Numbered from the stretch's first letter, positions 9,926 through 19,321 are shown. The stretch is 64,000 bases of DNA from Chlorobium sp. (GCF_021740465.1 NZ_JAIOZR010000001.1:1-64000); one strand, 5' to 3'. Translations and numbers: made by a program. The notes: a model not told the origin generated them from the letters alone.

Positions 9926-10681
9926 ATGACCATCAATGCCTGTGCCATCATTGCCGCCAGCGGTATCGGCAAACGCATGCAGCTCTCCAGCGGCCAGAGC
10001 AAGCAGCTGCTCGAGATCGGCGGACTGCCGGTAATCTACCATACACTCAGGGCTTTCGAGTGTGCATCCACGATTCAGGAGGTCTACATCGCCACTCGGC
10101 AGGAAAACATCGCAACCCTCAGCGCCATGGCCGAAGCATTCGGATTCGGGAAGGTCAAGGCGGTCATCGAAGGGGGTAAGGAGCGGCAGGACTCGATCAG
10201 AAACTGCATCCGGGCCATCGAAAACGGGATGGCGGATTCCGGCAGAAGACCGGACATCATCATGGTACACGACGGAGCCCGACCGTTTATCCGGCCTTCG
10301 GAAATCGACGAAATCTCCCGGCTCACCATGCAGTACGGGGCTTGTGTTCCGGCGACAAAACCCAAGGACACCATCAAATTCGTAGGAAGCGATCCGGGAT
10401 TTTTCGGAGAAACTCCCGACAGAAACCGGCTTCTGCAGGTTCAGACACCCCAGAGCTTCCTGAGCGCCCTCGTCATCCAGGCCCACGAACAGGCCGAACT
10501 GGAGCAGTGGTACGGCACCGACGACGCTTCTCTGGTCGAACGCTTTTTTCCCGAACAGCCGGTCAGGGTTTATGAAACCGGTTATCACAACATTAAAATA
10601 ACAACCCCGGAAGACGTGGAGGTAGCCGAAGCGATCTACCGGAAACTCCAGACCGAGGAAGAGACGGACGGCGAAAAATAA
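9926..10681 (+). CDS. ispD: 2-C-methyl-D-erythritol 4-phosphate cytidylyltransferase
   Basis: IspD couples CTP to methylerythritol phosphate in the MEP isoprenoid pathway, which supplies carotenoids, quinones and the chlorophyll tail in phototrophs. The 251-residue protein has the nucleotidyltransferase signature ASGIGKRM near residue 13, GGKERQDSI, VHDGARPFI, ATKPKDTIK, TPQSF and TDDASL with a C-terminal NIKITTPEDV motif. All the usual blocks are present and length is normal. It directly precedes two tRNA genes. Confidence 0.95.
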   Translation: MTINACAIIAASGIGKRMQLSSGQSKQLLEIGGLPVIYHTLRAFECASTIQEVYIATRQENIATLSAMAEAFGFGKVKAVIEGGKERQDSIRNCIRAIENGMADSGRRPDIIMVHDGARPFIRPSEIDEISRLTMQYGACVPATKPKDTIKFVGSDPGFFGETPDRNRLLQVQTPQSFLSALVIQAHEQAELEQWYGTDDASLVERFFPEQPVRVYETGYHNIKITTPEDVEVAEAIYRKLQTEEETDGEK

Positions 10682-10737
10682 ATTCCTGACCGGGTTGTTT
10701 TTTTTCAATTCTTTCCTATATTTACAGCCCGTCAACC

Positions 10738-10811
10738 GGTGAGATAGCTCAGTTGGTTAGAGCACAGGATTCATAACCCTGAGGTCGAGGGTTCAACTCC
10801 CTCTCTCACCA
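10738..10811 (+). tRNA. tRNA-Met (CAT)
   Basis: A 74-base cloverleaf. The acceptor stem is GGTGAGA/TCTCACC, the D arm contains AGCTCAGTTGGTTAGAGC, the anticodon loop TTCATAA gives CAT, and the T arm has GGGTTCAACTCCC. The 3' CCA is not encoded. The paired first base argues for elongator rather than initiator tRNA, though a CAT anticodon can also be tRNA-Ile2 after lysidine modification. Confidence 0.9.
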
Positions 10812-10891
10812 CTTTCGAGTGAAACTCTGTTGACTGTCGCCGGAAGCGACCTGAAATGGCATGGCGCGTCAATAGAGCTTCGCTTTTACAA

Positions 10892-10964
10892 GCGGGTGTA
10901 ACTCAGCTGGTAGAGTGTTTGCTTCCCAAGCAAAATGTCGCGAGTTCGAATCTCGTCACCCGCT
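10892..10964 (+). tRNA. tRNA-Gly (CCC)
   Basis: A 73-base cloverleaf with acceptor stem GCGGGTG/CACCCGC, D arm AACTCAGCTGGTAGAGT, anticodon loop TTCCCAA (anticodon CCC) and T arm CGAGTTCGAATCTCG. The discriminator is T, as usual for bacterial tRNA-Gly, and CCA is not encoded. It lies 80 bases after tRNA-Met. Confidence 0.93.
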
Positions 10965-11016
10965 CTCAAGTCACTACCGTACCACTATCGGGAACGCCCG
11001 TCCATCAATCCCGCTC

Positions 11017-11460
11017 ATGCAGACACCTTCAATTTTCACCGTTCCCGTCACTCCTGAAGAGATCAACGAAACGCAGATTATCGACGGCCAGATGGCGCGT
11101 CATCTCGGCATCGAAATGACCGAGGTCGGCCCCGATTACATGACGGCAAAGATGCCGGTAGATCATCGTACGATCCAGCGCATCGGCATCCTGCACGGAG
11201 GCGCGTCGCTTGCGCTTGCAGAAACCATAGGGAGCATCGCAGCCTCCTACTGCGTCGACCGTGAGCGGTGCTACATTGTCGGCCAGGAGATCAACGCCAA
11301 CCATATACGGCCGGTCAGGGAGGGCTTCGTTTTCGCTACGGCGACACCTCTGCATCTCGGAAAAAGTTCGCAGGTGTGGGACATAAAAATCCGCAACGAG
11401 GGAAAAAAGCTCGTCTGCGTAAGCCGCTTTACGGTCGCAGTTCTCCGCAAACCCGACTGA
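11017..11460 (+). CDS. PaaI-type hotdog thioesterase
   Basis: A 147-residue hotdog-fold acyl-CoA thioesterase. The motif RIGILHGGASLALAETIGS holds the conserved HGG of the PaaI/EntH/MenI group, with the central helix following it. INANHIRPVREGFV and the C-terminal beta strands are typical. The ATG at 11017 was preferred because the open frame upstream runs into tRNA-Gly. The substrate could be a menaquinone-pathway or other aryl-CoA; sequence alone does not decide. Confidence 0.85.
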   Translation: MQTPSIFTVPVTPEEINETQIIDGQMARHLGIEMTEVGPDYMTAKMPVDHRTIQRIGILHGGASLALAETIGSIAASYCVDRERCYIVGQEINANHIRPVREGFVFATATPLHLGKSSQVWDIKIRNEGKKLVCVSRFTVAVLRKPD

Positions 11461-11470
11461 AAAACCAATG

Positions 11471-11516
11471 CCGCCGGGGAAACTCGTTTTTTCGAATCCG
11501 GCGGACGTTTTTTTTT
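11471..11516 (+). terminator. Terminator after the thioesterase gene
   Basis: The stem CCGCCGG (11471-11477) pairs with CCGGCGG (11498-11504) and is followed by a run of nine T. The loop is about 20 bases. It lies 10 bases downstream of the thioesterase stop. Confidence 0.65.
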
Positions 11517-11581
11517 GAAAACTTTTCATACCTTGTTCTTTCGCAGTTTCAGTTTTAAACATTTTTGCCGTCCACAAGGGT

Positions 11582-12991
11582 ATGCAGACAGAACAATCCG
11601 ACGCCGTGATACCACCGTTTGCCCCCGCCGCAGGTTACTCCGAAGAGCTTCTGCAGCAGCTCGCCTCCCTACAGAAATCCAGAAAGAAATGGCTGCTGGT
11701 GCAGCCGGTGAGCAACACCAGCATGATGGTGGACTCGGGAACGGTCAGCATGCCGCTCAACCTCATCATGGTCGCCACGATCGTCGGAAAGCTTTTCGAT
11801 GTCACCTTCATCGATGAACGACTCGGAGAACGCGTTCCCGAAGACCTTTCGGGATTCGACGTCATCGCCATCACCTCGCGTACGCTGAACGCCAACAAGG
11901 CATACCGGATAGGCGATGCGGCGCTCAAACAGGGCAAGACCGTCATTCTCGGCGGTGTGCACCCCACCATGCTGCATGATGAAGCCTCACAGCACTGCAC
12001 CAGCGTGGTCTACGGAGAAATAGAGTCGATCTGGACGGAACTGGCTACCGACGTGCTCAACGGCAGGATGCAGCCTGTCTACCGTGCAAAGACGCTCAAG
12101 CCGATGGGCGACATGCACCGCCCGGATTTCAGCTATGCCATCAACTCCAAAAACGCGAAAAAGTACAGTACACTGATACCCATTCTTGCCACCAAGGGTT
12201 GTCCGGTCGGCTGCAACTTCTGTACAACGCCTACCATATACGGCAAAAACTACCGGTATCGCGAACTCGATCTCGTGCTTGAGGAGATGCGCTACCACCA
12301 GGAGCGGCTCGGAAAGCGGAAGATCAACTTCTCCTTCATGGACGACAACATCAGCTTCAGGCCGAAGTATTTCATGACGCTGCTCGAAGAGATGGCAAAG
12401 CTCGGCGTGCACTGGAACGCCAACATCTCCATGAACTTCCTCGACAAGCCGGAAGTTGCCGAACTTGCCGGACGCTCGGGCTGCGACCTCCTGAGCATCG
12501 GCTTCGAATCGCTCAATCCCGAAACCCTGAAAAGCGTACAGAAAGGCTCCAACCGCCTCGGAAGCTATGAAAAGGTGGTCAACAACCTCCACCAGAACGG
12601 CATCGCAATCCAGGGCTACTTCATGTTCGGTTTCGACAACGATACCGAAGAGAGCTTTCAGCTCACCTACGACTTCATCATGAAGAACCGCATCGAGTTC
12701 CCGGTTTTCTCGTTGGTGACGCCATTCCCCGGCACACCCTACTTCGAGGAAATGAAATCCCGCGTGCGTCACTTCGACTGGGACAAGTACGACACCTACC
12801 ACTACATGTTCGAGCCCAGCAAGATGAGCGGAGAAAAACTGCTCGAGAACTTCGTGAAGCTGCAGAAGGAGGTATACAAAGGGCGTTCGATCATGCAGCG
12901 CATGAAGGGCAAGCCACTCAACTGGGTCTGGTTCGTGAACTACATGATGCACCGCTTCACCAAGAAGCTCTCTCCTGAATACTACTACTGA
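11582..12991 (+). CDS. Radical SAM protein with B12-binding-type N-terminal domain
   Basis: A 469-residue radical SAM protein. Residues 40-165 resemble a cobalamin-binding Rossmann domain (GGVHPTML, VYGEIESIW), without the DxHxxG histidine motif, as in several class B methyltransferases. The [4Fe-4S] motif TKGCPVGCNFCTTP near residue 208 has the CxxxCxxC spacing, and ISIGFESLN and YFMFGFDNDTEESF follow as in Elp3-type barrels. In green sulfur bacteria relatives include the bacteriochlorophyll methyltransferases BchQ, BchR and BchE, and other bacteria have hopanoid methylases. Which substrate applies cannot be read from sequence. The gene stands alone between a terminator and a membrane-protein gene. 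Confidence 0.8.
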   Translation: MQTEQSDAVIPPFAPAAGYSEELLQQLASLQKSRKKWLLVQPVSNTSMMVDSGTVSMPLNLIMVATIVGKLFDVTFIDERLGERVPEDLSGFDVIAITSRTLNANKAYRIGDAALKQGKTVILGGVHPTMLHDEASQHCTSVVYGEIESIWTELATDVLNGRMQPVYRAKTLKPMGDMHRPDFSYAINSKNAKKYSTLIPILATKGCPVGCNFCTTPTIYGKNYRYRELDLVLEEMRYHQERLGKRKINFSFMDDNISFRPKYFMTLLEEMAKLGVHWNANISMNFLDKPEVAELAGRSGCDLLSIGFESLNPETLKSVQKGSNRLGSYEKVVNNLHQNGIAIQGYFMFGFDNDTEESFQLTYDFIMKNRIEFPVFSLVTPFPGTPYFEEMKSRVRHFDWDKYDTYHYMFEPSKMSGEKLLENFVKLQKEVYKGRSIMQRMKGKPLNWVWFVNYMMHRFTKKLSPEYYY

Positions 12992-13046
12992 AGCACAAAG
13001 AGAGTTACACGCAACCTGTCTGAAAGCATCCAACCGAACTGCCACC

Positions 13047-13565
13047 ATGCGGAAACTCTCTGCCAGGAGCCTCAAATGGCTGAAAGGCTTCCACCTGATA
13101 GCCGCAGCATCGTGGACAGGAGGCGCCATTTCGCTGCTTTCACTCTACTTCCTGAAAAACGGCGTCACCAACGGCAGCGAACTTTACGGTATCAACCGGA
13201 GCATTCACCACATCGATATGAGCATCGTGGTCATCCCCGGAGCAACAGGCTGCCTCTTCACCGGGCTCATATATTCCCTCTTCAGCAACTGGGGCTTTTT
13301 CAGACACTCCTGGCTTACCTTCAAATGGATCGTCACCATTGCGGCAATACTCTTCGGTACATTCTTTCTAGGCCCATGGGAAACATCCATGATGGATATC
13401 TCCGGAAACATCGGCATCGCTGCCCTGCAGGATCCGGCGTACCTATGGAATCAGAGGATGAACCTGCTCTTCGGCACGGCCCAGGTGCTCCTGCTCCTCG
13501 CCACGGTATTCATCTCCATCTTCAAGCCCTGGAAACCAGGTGCAGGTTCTTGCAAAACCCGGTGA
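13047..13565 (+). CDS. Small integral membrane protein, DUF2269-like
   Basis: This 172-residue protein has four predicted membrane segments (about residues 12-35, 58-80, 90-110 and 142-162). The N-terminal HLIAAASWTGGAISLL segment and the WLTFKWIVT segment resemble DUF2269 and related small heme-protein-like membrane families with conserved His and Trp. No function is assigned. It lies 81 bases upstream of eanB on the same strand. Confidence 0.6.
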   Translation: MRKLSARSLKWLKGFHLIAAASWTGGAISLLSLYFLKNGVTNGSELYGINRSIHHIDMSIVVIPGATGCLFTGLIYSLFSNWGFFRHSWLTFKWIVTIAAILFGTFFLGPWETSMMDISGNIGIAALQDPAYLWNQRMNLLFGTAQVLLLLATVFISIFKPWKPGAGSCKTR

Positions 13566-13646
13566 CATAATGCACCCCGGATTCCGTACCATGCTCTTTA
13601 CGCGTTTTTCCGCGATCCGGACCCAGAAACACCAAACCGTCATACA

Positions 13647-14942
13647 ATGCCTGAACTGAACAATGTGACTACCGGCGAACTGCTCACGATGCTGGAAAGC
13701 GGCACCTCGAAAATCATCGATGTCCGCCCTGTTGACGCCTATAACGGATGGATAATACAGGCCGAGGCTCGCGGCGGACACATCAAGGGCGCGAAATCCC
13801 TGCCCGAAAAATGGGCTCTTTGGCCCGAATGGAAAACGATTCTCGATTTCAAGCAGATCAGTCCCGGAGATGAACTGATAATCTACGGGTACACGGCAGA
13901 ACAGGCTTCAGTAATGGCGAAACGTTTCATGCAGAACGGATACAGCAACGTATCGGTATATAACGATTTTCTTGCAGAATGGACATCCGGTGAAGAATAT
14001 CCGATGGAAAAACTGCCAAACTACCGGATGCTCGTCTATCCCGAGTGGGTCAACAGCCTGATTACAGGAGGTTATCCCCCGGAATACAGGAACGACAGGT
14101 TCGTCATCTGCCATGCACATTACCGCAACCGCGATGCCTATCTCGGCGGCCATATTCCCGGCGCGATCGATATGGATACGCTTGCGCTGGAAGCGCCCGA
14201 AACATGGAACAGACGAACTCCTGACGAACTGAAAAAAGCATTCGAGAAGCACGGCATCACGGCCGATACCACCGTCGTGCTTTATGGAAAGTTCCTGAAC
14301 CCGAACAACGACGACCCGTTTCCGGGAAGCGCCGCCGGCCATATCGGAGCAATCCGGCTTGCCTTCATCATGATGTACGCAGGAGTTAAAGACGTGCGAG
14401 TGCTCAACGGCGGATACCGATCCTGGGAAGATGCCGGGTATCCCGTCAGCACGGAAGACGAACCGAAACGTCCGGTTCCTTCGTTCGGTGTTGCAATACC
14501 TGCAAAACCCGAACTTGCCGTCGATACCCCCGAAGCAAAAGAAATCCTTCGATCAGACGACGCAGAGCTGGTCTGCGTCAGAAGTTACCCTGAATACCTC
14601 GGAGAAGTCAGCGGGTACAACTACATCAAAAAGAAAGGTCGCATACCCGGAACGGTGTTCGCCGAATGCGGCAGTGACGCCTACCACATGGAAAACTACC
14701 GGAACCTCGACCATACCACTCGCGAATACCATGAAATAGCCGCTATCTGGAAGCGTTCAGGCATCGTTCCGGAAAAACACCTCGCATTCTACTGCGGAAC
14801 CGGCTGGAGAGGCAGCGAGGCATGGTTCAATGCGCTCTTGATGGACTGGCCTCGCATATCGGTATACGACGGAGGCTGGTTCGAGTGGAGCAACGATCCC
14901 GATAACCCCTGGGAAACAGGAGCTCCCACGGAGAAGCAATGA
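13647..14942 (+). CDS. eanB: Polysulfide-dependent sulfurtransferase of anaerobic ergothioneine synthesis
   Basis: The 431-residue protein has three rhodanese-like domains at about residues 5-125, 130-268 and 288-425. Only the last has the active-site loop FYCGTGWRG, with Cys383. EanB moves sulfur from polysulfide to C2 of the imidazole of trimethylhistidine in one step without oxygen. Published Chlorobium limicola EanB is recalled to have cysteines 184, 339, 370 and 412 (the last catalytic); here they are at 155, 310, 341 and 383, a constant offset of 29. The very next gene is the histidine methyltransferase EanA, 24 bases away. Together these make the assignment strong. The protein is cytoplasmic (no signal peptide). 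Confidence 0.9.
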   Translation: MPELNNVTTGELLTMLESGTSKIIDVRPVDAYNGWIIQAEARGGHIKGAKSLPEKWALWPEWKTILDFKQISPGDELIIYGYTAEQASVMAKRFMQNGYSNVSVYNDFLAEWTSGEEYPMEKLPNYRMLVYPEWVNSLITGGYPPEYRNDRFVICHAHYRNRDAYLGGHIPGAIDMDTLALEAPETWNRRTPDELKKAFEKHGITADTTVVLYGKFLNPNNDDPFPGSAAGHIGAIRLAFIMMYAGVKDVRVLNGGYRSWEDAGYPVSTEDEPKRPVPSFGVAIPAKPELAVDTPEAKEILRSDDAELVCVRSYPEYLGEVSGYNYIKKKGRIPGTVFAECGSDAYHMENYRNLDHTTREYHEIAAIWKRSGIVPEKHLAFYCGTGWRGSEAWFNALLMDWPRISVYDGGWFEWSNDPDNPWETGAPTEKQ

Positions 14943-14966
14943 AAAACCTGAACCAGTGAAGGTTTC

Positions 14967-15974
14967 ATGATGGATTATAACACAAAGGAAATCGTCAAGT
15001 GCGGTTCCGCAACGATCGTGAACCATCTGCCGGAAATAGGCCTCCTGAAGGTTGTTTCGGAAATCGTCGACGGCCTGAATTCCAGCCCGAAAAGAATTTC
15101 ATGCAAATACTTCTACGATACCGAAGGCTCTAACCTGTTTACCGAAATCACCCGCCTTGCCGAGTACTACCCTACACGGACAGAGAATGCCATACTCAGG
15201 GAACTCCCCCTCGAAAAGCTGATCGGATCTTTCGATATCGACATCATCGAACTCGGCAGCGGGGACCACAGCAAGATCACCCTGATACTCGAAAGGTTTT
15301 CAGAAGCACAGCTGCAGCACATGCGGTATATTCCGGTAGACATAAGCTTTTCAACGCTTGAAACATCTGTCAGGAAGCTCGCAGAAAGGTTTCCGTCCCT
15401 TGCAGTAGAGGGCATCGTAGCCGATTACTACCACCAGATGCATCTCGTCCCCGGAGAGCGTAAAAAACTCTTCTGTTTTCTCGGCAGCACCATCGGTAAT
15501 CTCGACCGGGCTGAAGCCATGAACTTTGTCAGGAACATCAGTGATATCATGCGCCCCGGCGACAGTTTTCTCATCGGATTCGACCGGATAAAGGATACCT
15601 CCATGCTGGAAAGCGCATACAACGACCAGACCGGGCTTACCGCCAGATTCAACAAAAACATCCTGCGTGTCGTCAACCGCCTTATCCTGTCAGATTTCGA
15701 CCCGGATGATTTCGTGCACAGGGCGTTTTACAATCCCCGGCACAGGAGAATCGAAATGCACGTCGAAGCGAAAAAGTCGCTCCGTGTATGCTGCCCATAT
15801 ATGAAACAGCCTTTTGAGCTGCAAAAAGGCGAAACCATCCACACCGAAAACTCCCACAAGTTCGATGAGTGCGATATACATGCCCTGGGCGAACATGCTG
15901 GCCTCGCTGTCAACCGGATTTTTTCCGATAAAAAAGAATGGTTCAGCCTGGCGTATTTCCGGAAAACGAACTGA
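14967..15974 (+). CDS. eanA: Histidine N-alpha-trimethyltransferase, EgtD/EanA family
   Basis: The 335-residue enzyme uses three S-adenosylmethionine to convert histidine to trimethylhistidine (hercynine). The N-terminal KYFYDTEGSNLFTEIT and EYYPTRTE blocks, the SAM-binding ELGSGDHSKI, and LFCFLGSTIGN, whose Asn binds the substrate in EgtD, are all present, as is the C-terminal ENSHKF segment with the conserved Glu and Ser. Length matches the family. It follows eanB at 24 bases, which indicates an operon. EgtB and EgtC homologues of the aerobic route are absent from the window. Confidence 0.93.
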   Translation: MMDYNTKEIVKCGSATIVNHLPEIGLLKVVSEIVDGLNSSPKRISCKYFYDTEGSNLFTEITRLAEYYPTRTENAILRELPLEKLIGSFDIDIIELGSGDHSKITLILERFSEAQLQHMRYIPVDISFSTLETSVRKLAERFPSLAVEGIVADYYHQMHLVPGERKKLFCFLGSTIGNLDRAEAMNFVRNISDIMRPGDSFLIGFDRIKDTSMLESAYNDQTGLTARFNKNILRVVNRLILSDFDPDDFVHRAFYNPRHRRIEMHVEAKKSLRVCCPYMKQPFELQKGETIHTENSHKFDECDIHALGEHAGLAVNRIFSDKKEWFSLAYFRKTN

Positions 15975-16036
15975 ACAGATGAGGCGAATGGAGATACTCG
16001 CGGCAGGAACATCCATTCTTTCATGATCACAAGAAA

Positions 16037-16057
16037 AAAAACCGGAACTCCGGTTTT
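16037..16057 (+). terminator. Terminator after eanA
   Basis: The sequence AAAACCGG-AACT-CCGGTTTT forms an 8-bp stem with a 4-base loop, ending in T residues on the plus strand and flanked by A on the other side, so it may work in both directions. It lies 63 bases after the eanA stop. Confidence 0.65.
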
Positions 16058-16080
16058 CCAAACGGGTACTCTGTAAAAGC

Positions 16081-16105
16081 AAAGGGGGCAAAACTGCCCC
16101 CCTTC
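16081..16105 (-). terminator. Terminator hairpin of the CsgG-like gene
   Basis: AAGGGGGCA and TGCCCCCCTT pair around a short AAAC-type loop. On the minus strand the hairpin lies 13 bases after the stop of the CsgG-like gene and is followed by TTTGCTTTT. Confidence 0.6.
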
Positions 16106-16117
16106 ACTATTATAGCA

Positions 16118-16840
16118 TCAATCATCAAGATCGATCGAACCTTTCGTCTTCTCTCTGCGCTTCCTTTCCTTCTGGTTGTATTCATCCATACAGCCACTGT
16201 TTTTACCCTCTACAAGAGAGCACTGGAGGTAATCGGATATTTCAATAATACAACCCCTTATCGCTTTTCCTACTGGCGTATCCTTGTATTGATTGAGATG
16301 GCCGCCGAAACCACCGCGGTAGACGCCAACACTGATACCGCTGGATTTTGATGTTGCTTCTACTGTCCGGGCGTCATAGATTTCTCCCGTTGCAACGTCG
16401 ATTACTTTCAGGTCGACCGCCATGTATGCCTTATCCTGTCTTCCTCCCAGACTGATGCCGCCGTAGGAGAGGCCACCGCCGCCGCCACTCGTATTGTGCT
16501 CGAAAGCAGACACGGTAGCCGCCACGAGGTATTTTGCGCCGGTAATTTTGCCTAATCTCGCTCTTGTTTTAGGGTTAACCCTGCCGGATGCTCCGAGATC
16601 CTGCTCATTAAGTACAGCATCGAGTTCTCTCCTCTCGAGTACCCGAAAACTGTTCGTCGATGCCAGTTCAGAAATGAGCATATCCTGCAATTCATATCCA
16701 ACGCCCCCGTGCCACCATCCTGCATAGGTATTGTTCGTAAACCGCAACACTCCTATCCTTGGCTTTTCGTAGGCAAATCCCTCAGAAAAAACAGAGCTTG
16801 AAAAAAGAAAGAGAAACAGTAGTAATGCTTTAATACGCAT
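16118..16840 (-). CDS. Exported CsgG-like protein
   Basis: The 240-residue protein starts with a clear signal peptide (MRIKALLLFLFLFSSSVFSEGFA), with no lipobox cysteine. Residues 28-200 follow the CsgG/HfaB pattern: IGVLRFTNNT, VGYELQDMLISEL, FRVLERRELDAVLNEQDL, GKITGAKYLVAATVSAFE, a glycine-rich turn and AVDLKVIDVATGEI. CsgG forms a curli-export pore, but many shorter relatives such as this one are periplasmic or outer-membrane proteins of unknown role. No curli subunit genes are near. The C-terminal tail is rich in Lys and Arg. Confidence 0.75.
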   Translation of the reverse strand: MRIKALLLFLFLFSSSVFSEGFAYEKPRIGVLRFTNNTYAGWWHGGVGYELQDMLISELASTNSFRVLERRELDAVLNEQDLGASGRVNPKTRARLGKITGAKYLVAATVSAFEHNTSGGGGGLSYGGISLGGRQDKAYMAVDLKVIDVATGEIYDARTVEATSKSSGISVGVYRGGFGGHLNQYKDTPVGKAIRGCIIEISDYLQCSLVEGKNSGCMDEYNQKERKRREKTKGSIDLDD

Positions 16841-17414
16841 GATGAACCTCCCTGGTTGTTAATAGTAAAATAGGGGAACCTGTCAGACTGCACGGATAAG
16901 GAGTTATATCTTTTCCCGGTGAGAAGAGGTACCCCTCGACCAGTGATTGAATTTCCTCCTGACCATCAACCGATGGCAACGCAAACACCTGTAAGGTATC
17001 ACAGAAAAAAGTAAAACCAAAGCGCTTAAGAAACAGCTGTTACCTTAACCTTCTTTTTTTCTGTTTGTTACCCGAACAGCATGGCGTATAAAACAATCAA
17101 GTTTACCATTCATCGTCCTGAATAATTCGTGAAATCGAAGTGACTGAGTCAACGCTATTCCTATCGATAAGTCGATTCAAGGTGCCCTGCATATCGATTT
17201 TTTTTCACCTGCCGAAATACGCATCGAAGTCTTACAGACGCAAGGCGAAGCAGTAAATCAGGGATTCGATCCTGTGCGGTATGCTTCGTGTCTGTTTTCG
17301 CATTTAGTTGTAATAATAAGGAGCGTCCCGTATTACACGGGTATTCAGGAATACATCCCCGTGCCTGTGCTCATCAGAAATACGGATTCAAGTTAAAAGT
17401 ACCGCGGACACGAA
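16841..17414. other. Gene-poor spacer of about 570 bases
   Basis: No convincing open frame, RNA gene or repeat was found. The first 150 bases must hold the promoter of the CsgG-like gene on the minus strand. A weak, imperfect inverted repeat (GAAGCA/TGCTTC, about 17248-17288) is visible but is not accompanied by a T run. Confidence 0.5.
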
Positions 17415-17440
17415 ATACAAAAGGGGCCCGAAAGCCCCTA
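17415..17440 (-). terminator. Terminator of aspS
   Basis: On the minus strand AGGGGC-TTTCGG-GCCCCT is followed by TTTTGTATTT. It lies about 70 bases after the aspS stop and closes the long minus-strand gene run. Confidence 0.75.
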
Positions 17441-17509
17441 TTGCAATACGAATACTGACTCCTGTCTTCCGACTCACAGCTCACTGCGCACCGCCCACGA
17501 TCTTCCTGC

Positions 17510-19321
17510 CTACTGTTTCACCGGCGGAAGCTCGATCTTCAGGCAGAGTTCCTTCAACTGCTGCTCCATGACCTCCGAAGGTGCGGACATCATGAGGTCC
17601 TGGGCCGACTGGTTCATCGGAAAAGCGATCACCTCGCGGATGTTCTGCTCGTCGCGCAGGATCATGACGAGACGGTCGAGGCCGGGAGCGATGCCTCCGT
17701 GCGGCGGCGCGCCCAGCTTGAAGGCGTCGATCATGTGGCCGAACCGGCTGTCGACCTCGTCTTTCGAATACCCTGCTATCTCGAATGCGCGGTACATGAT
17801 GTCGGGGCGGTGGTTGCGGATCGCGCCGCTGGAGAGTTCGATGCCGTTGCAGACGATGTCGTACTGGTAGGCAAGGATGTCGAGCGGCTGCATGGTGTCG
17901 AGCGCCTCCATCTCGCCCTGCGGCATGGAGAAGGGGTTGTGAGAGAAGTCGATCTTTTTGGACTCTTCGTTGTACTCGTACATGGGAAAATCCACGATCC
18001 AGCAGAAGGAGAGTTCGTCGCGGTCGAGCTCGAAAAGATCCCCGAACCAGGTACGCATGCCGCCCATGATCCTGCAGGTTGATTCCCACTTGCCGGCACC
18101 GAAAAACACCACATCGCCGGTCTCAAGACCGAGCTCGGCTTTCAGGCGCTCCATTTCCGCCTCGCCGAGAAACTTCACCACGGGGCCTTTCGGGCCTTCC
18201 TCCCTGAACTGGATGTAGGCAAGGCCGGCCGAACCGAGCTCGCGGGCCCGTTTTTCGGCCTTGTCGTAGAAAAGCCTCGACTCGCCGCCGCGCCCCTTGA
18301 GCACCAGCGCCTTGACGCACGAGCCCTGGCGGGTATTGGAAGCGAACACCTTGAACGATGAATCAACGAACAGCGACGTAACGTCACGGATTTCAAGCGG
18401 AATGCGCAGGTCGGGCTTGTCGGTACCGAAACGGTTCATGACATCCCTGTAACTGATGCGGGGAAACGGGTACTCTGTGATCCGCTTCTTCGACATGGTT
18501 TCGGTGAGGTGGCGGAACATCCCTTCGAGAATCCCGAAAAGATCGTCCTGCTCGATAAAGGCCATTTCCATATCGATCTGGTAGAACTCGCCGGGGCTGC
18601 GGTCGGCGCGGGCGTCTTCGTCCCTGAAGCAGGGCGCTATCTGGAAATAGCGGGGAAAGCCCGCAACCATGAGCAGCTGCTTGAACTGCTGGGGCGCCTG
18701 CGGCAGCGCATAGAACTTGCCCGGATGCAGACGGCTCGGCACAAGAAAATCCCTGGCGCCTTCGGGTGAACTCGATGTGAGAATGGGAGTCTGGATTTCG
18801 ATGAAGCCGCGCTCGACGAGGTAGCTGCGCACTTCGGCGGTGAGGCTGCTGCGGAAAATGATGTTTTCGTGGAGCTTTTCGCGACGAAGGTCGATAAAGC
18901 GGTACTTCAGCCGGAGCTCTTCGGAAGTCGGCACCTCGTCGGCAACGGGAAAAGGCAGAGGCTGGGCTTCGCCCTCGACGCTCAGAGCGCTGACCACAAC
19001 TTCGATCTGGCCCGATGCAAGACGCGAATTGACGGTTTCGGGGCTGCGCCGGACAACCGTGCCTTCCACGCAGATAACCGACTCGGAGTGCAGATGCCCG
19101 GCCGCATCGAACAGGTCCTGCTGCTCGGGCTGGATGACAAGCTGACAGATTCCGGAATGGTCCCTGAGATCGATAAATATCAGCCCGCCATGGTCCCGTT
19201 TCCGGTGAACCCATCCTCCGAGCCTGACGGAACGGTTTTCACACTCAAGACCAAGCTGGCCACAATAGTCCGTTCGAAACCTGTTTTGAAGAGTTATCGC
19301 CTTCTCTGCAGCTCTATGCAT
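17510..19321 (-). CDS. aspS: Aspartyl-tRNA synthetase
   Basis: The 603-residue class II synthetase charges tRNA-Asp (possibly also tRNA-Asn, as many bacteria lack AsnRS). It has the N-terminal OB-fold ([21 protein letters not shown]), motif 1 around [25 protein letters not shown], motif 2 [29 protein letters not shown], the bacterial GAD insertion domain and motif 3 [12 protein letters not shown]. The open frame extends upstream to 19558, but the ATG at 19321 matches the usual bacterial start and the extra part looks like dnaX-side sequence. It is the last gene of the run, 106 bases after the dnaX end. Confidence 0.95.
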   Translation of the reverse strand: MHRAAEKAITLQNRFRTDYCGQLGLECENRSVRLGGWVHRKRDHGGLIFIDLRDHSGICQLVIQPEQQDLFDAAGHLHSESVICVEGTVVRRSPETVNSRLASGQIEVVVSALSVEGEAQPLPFPVADEVPTSEELRLKYRFIDLRREKLHENIIFRSSLTAEVRSYLVERGFIEIQTPILTSSSPEGARDFLVPSRLHPGKFYALPQAPQQFKQLLMVAGFPRYFQIAPCFRDEDARADRSPGEFYQIDMEMAFIEQDDLFGILEGMFRHLTETMSKKRITEYPFPRISYRDVMNRFGTDKPDLRIPLEIRDVTSLFVDSSFKVFASNTRQGSCVKALVLKGRGGESRLFYDKAEKRARELGSAGLAYIQFREEGPKGPVVKFLGEAEMERLKAELGLETGDVVFFGAGKWESTCRIMGGMRTWFGDLFELDRDELSFCWIVDFPMYEYNEESKKIDFSHNPFSMPQGEMEALDTMQPLDILAYQYDIVCNGIELSSGAIRNHRPDIMYRAFEIAGYSKDEVDSRFGHMIDAFKLGAPPHGGIAPGLDRLVMILRDEQNIREVIAFPMNQSAQDLMMSAPSEVMEQQLKELCLKIELPPVKQ

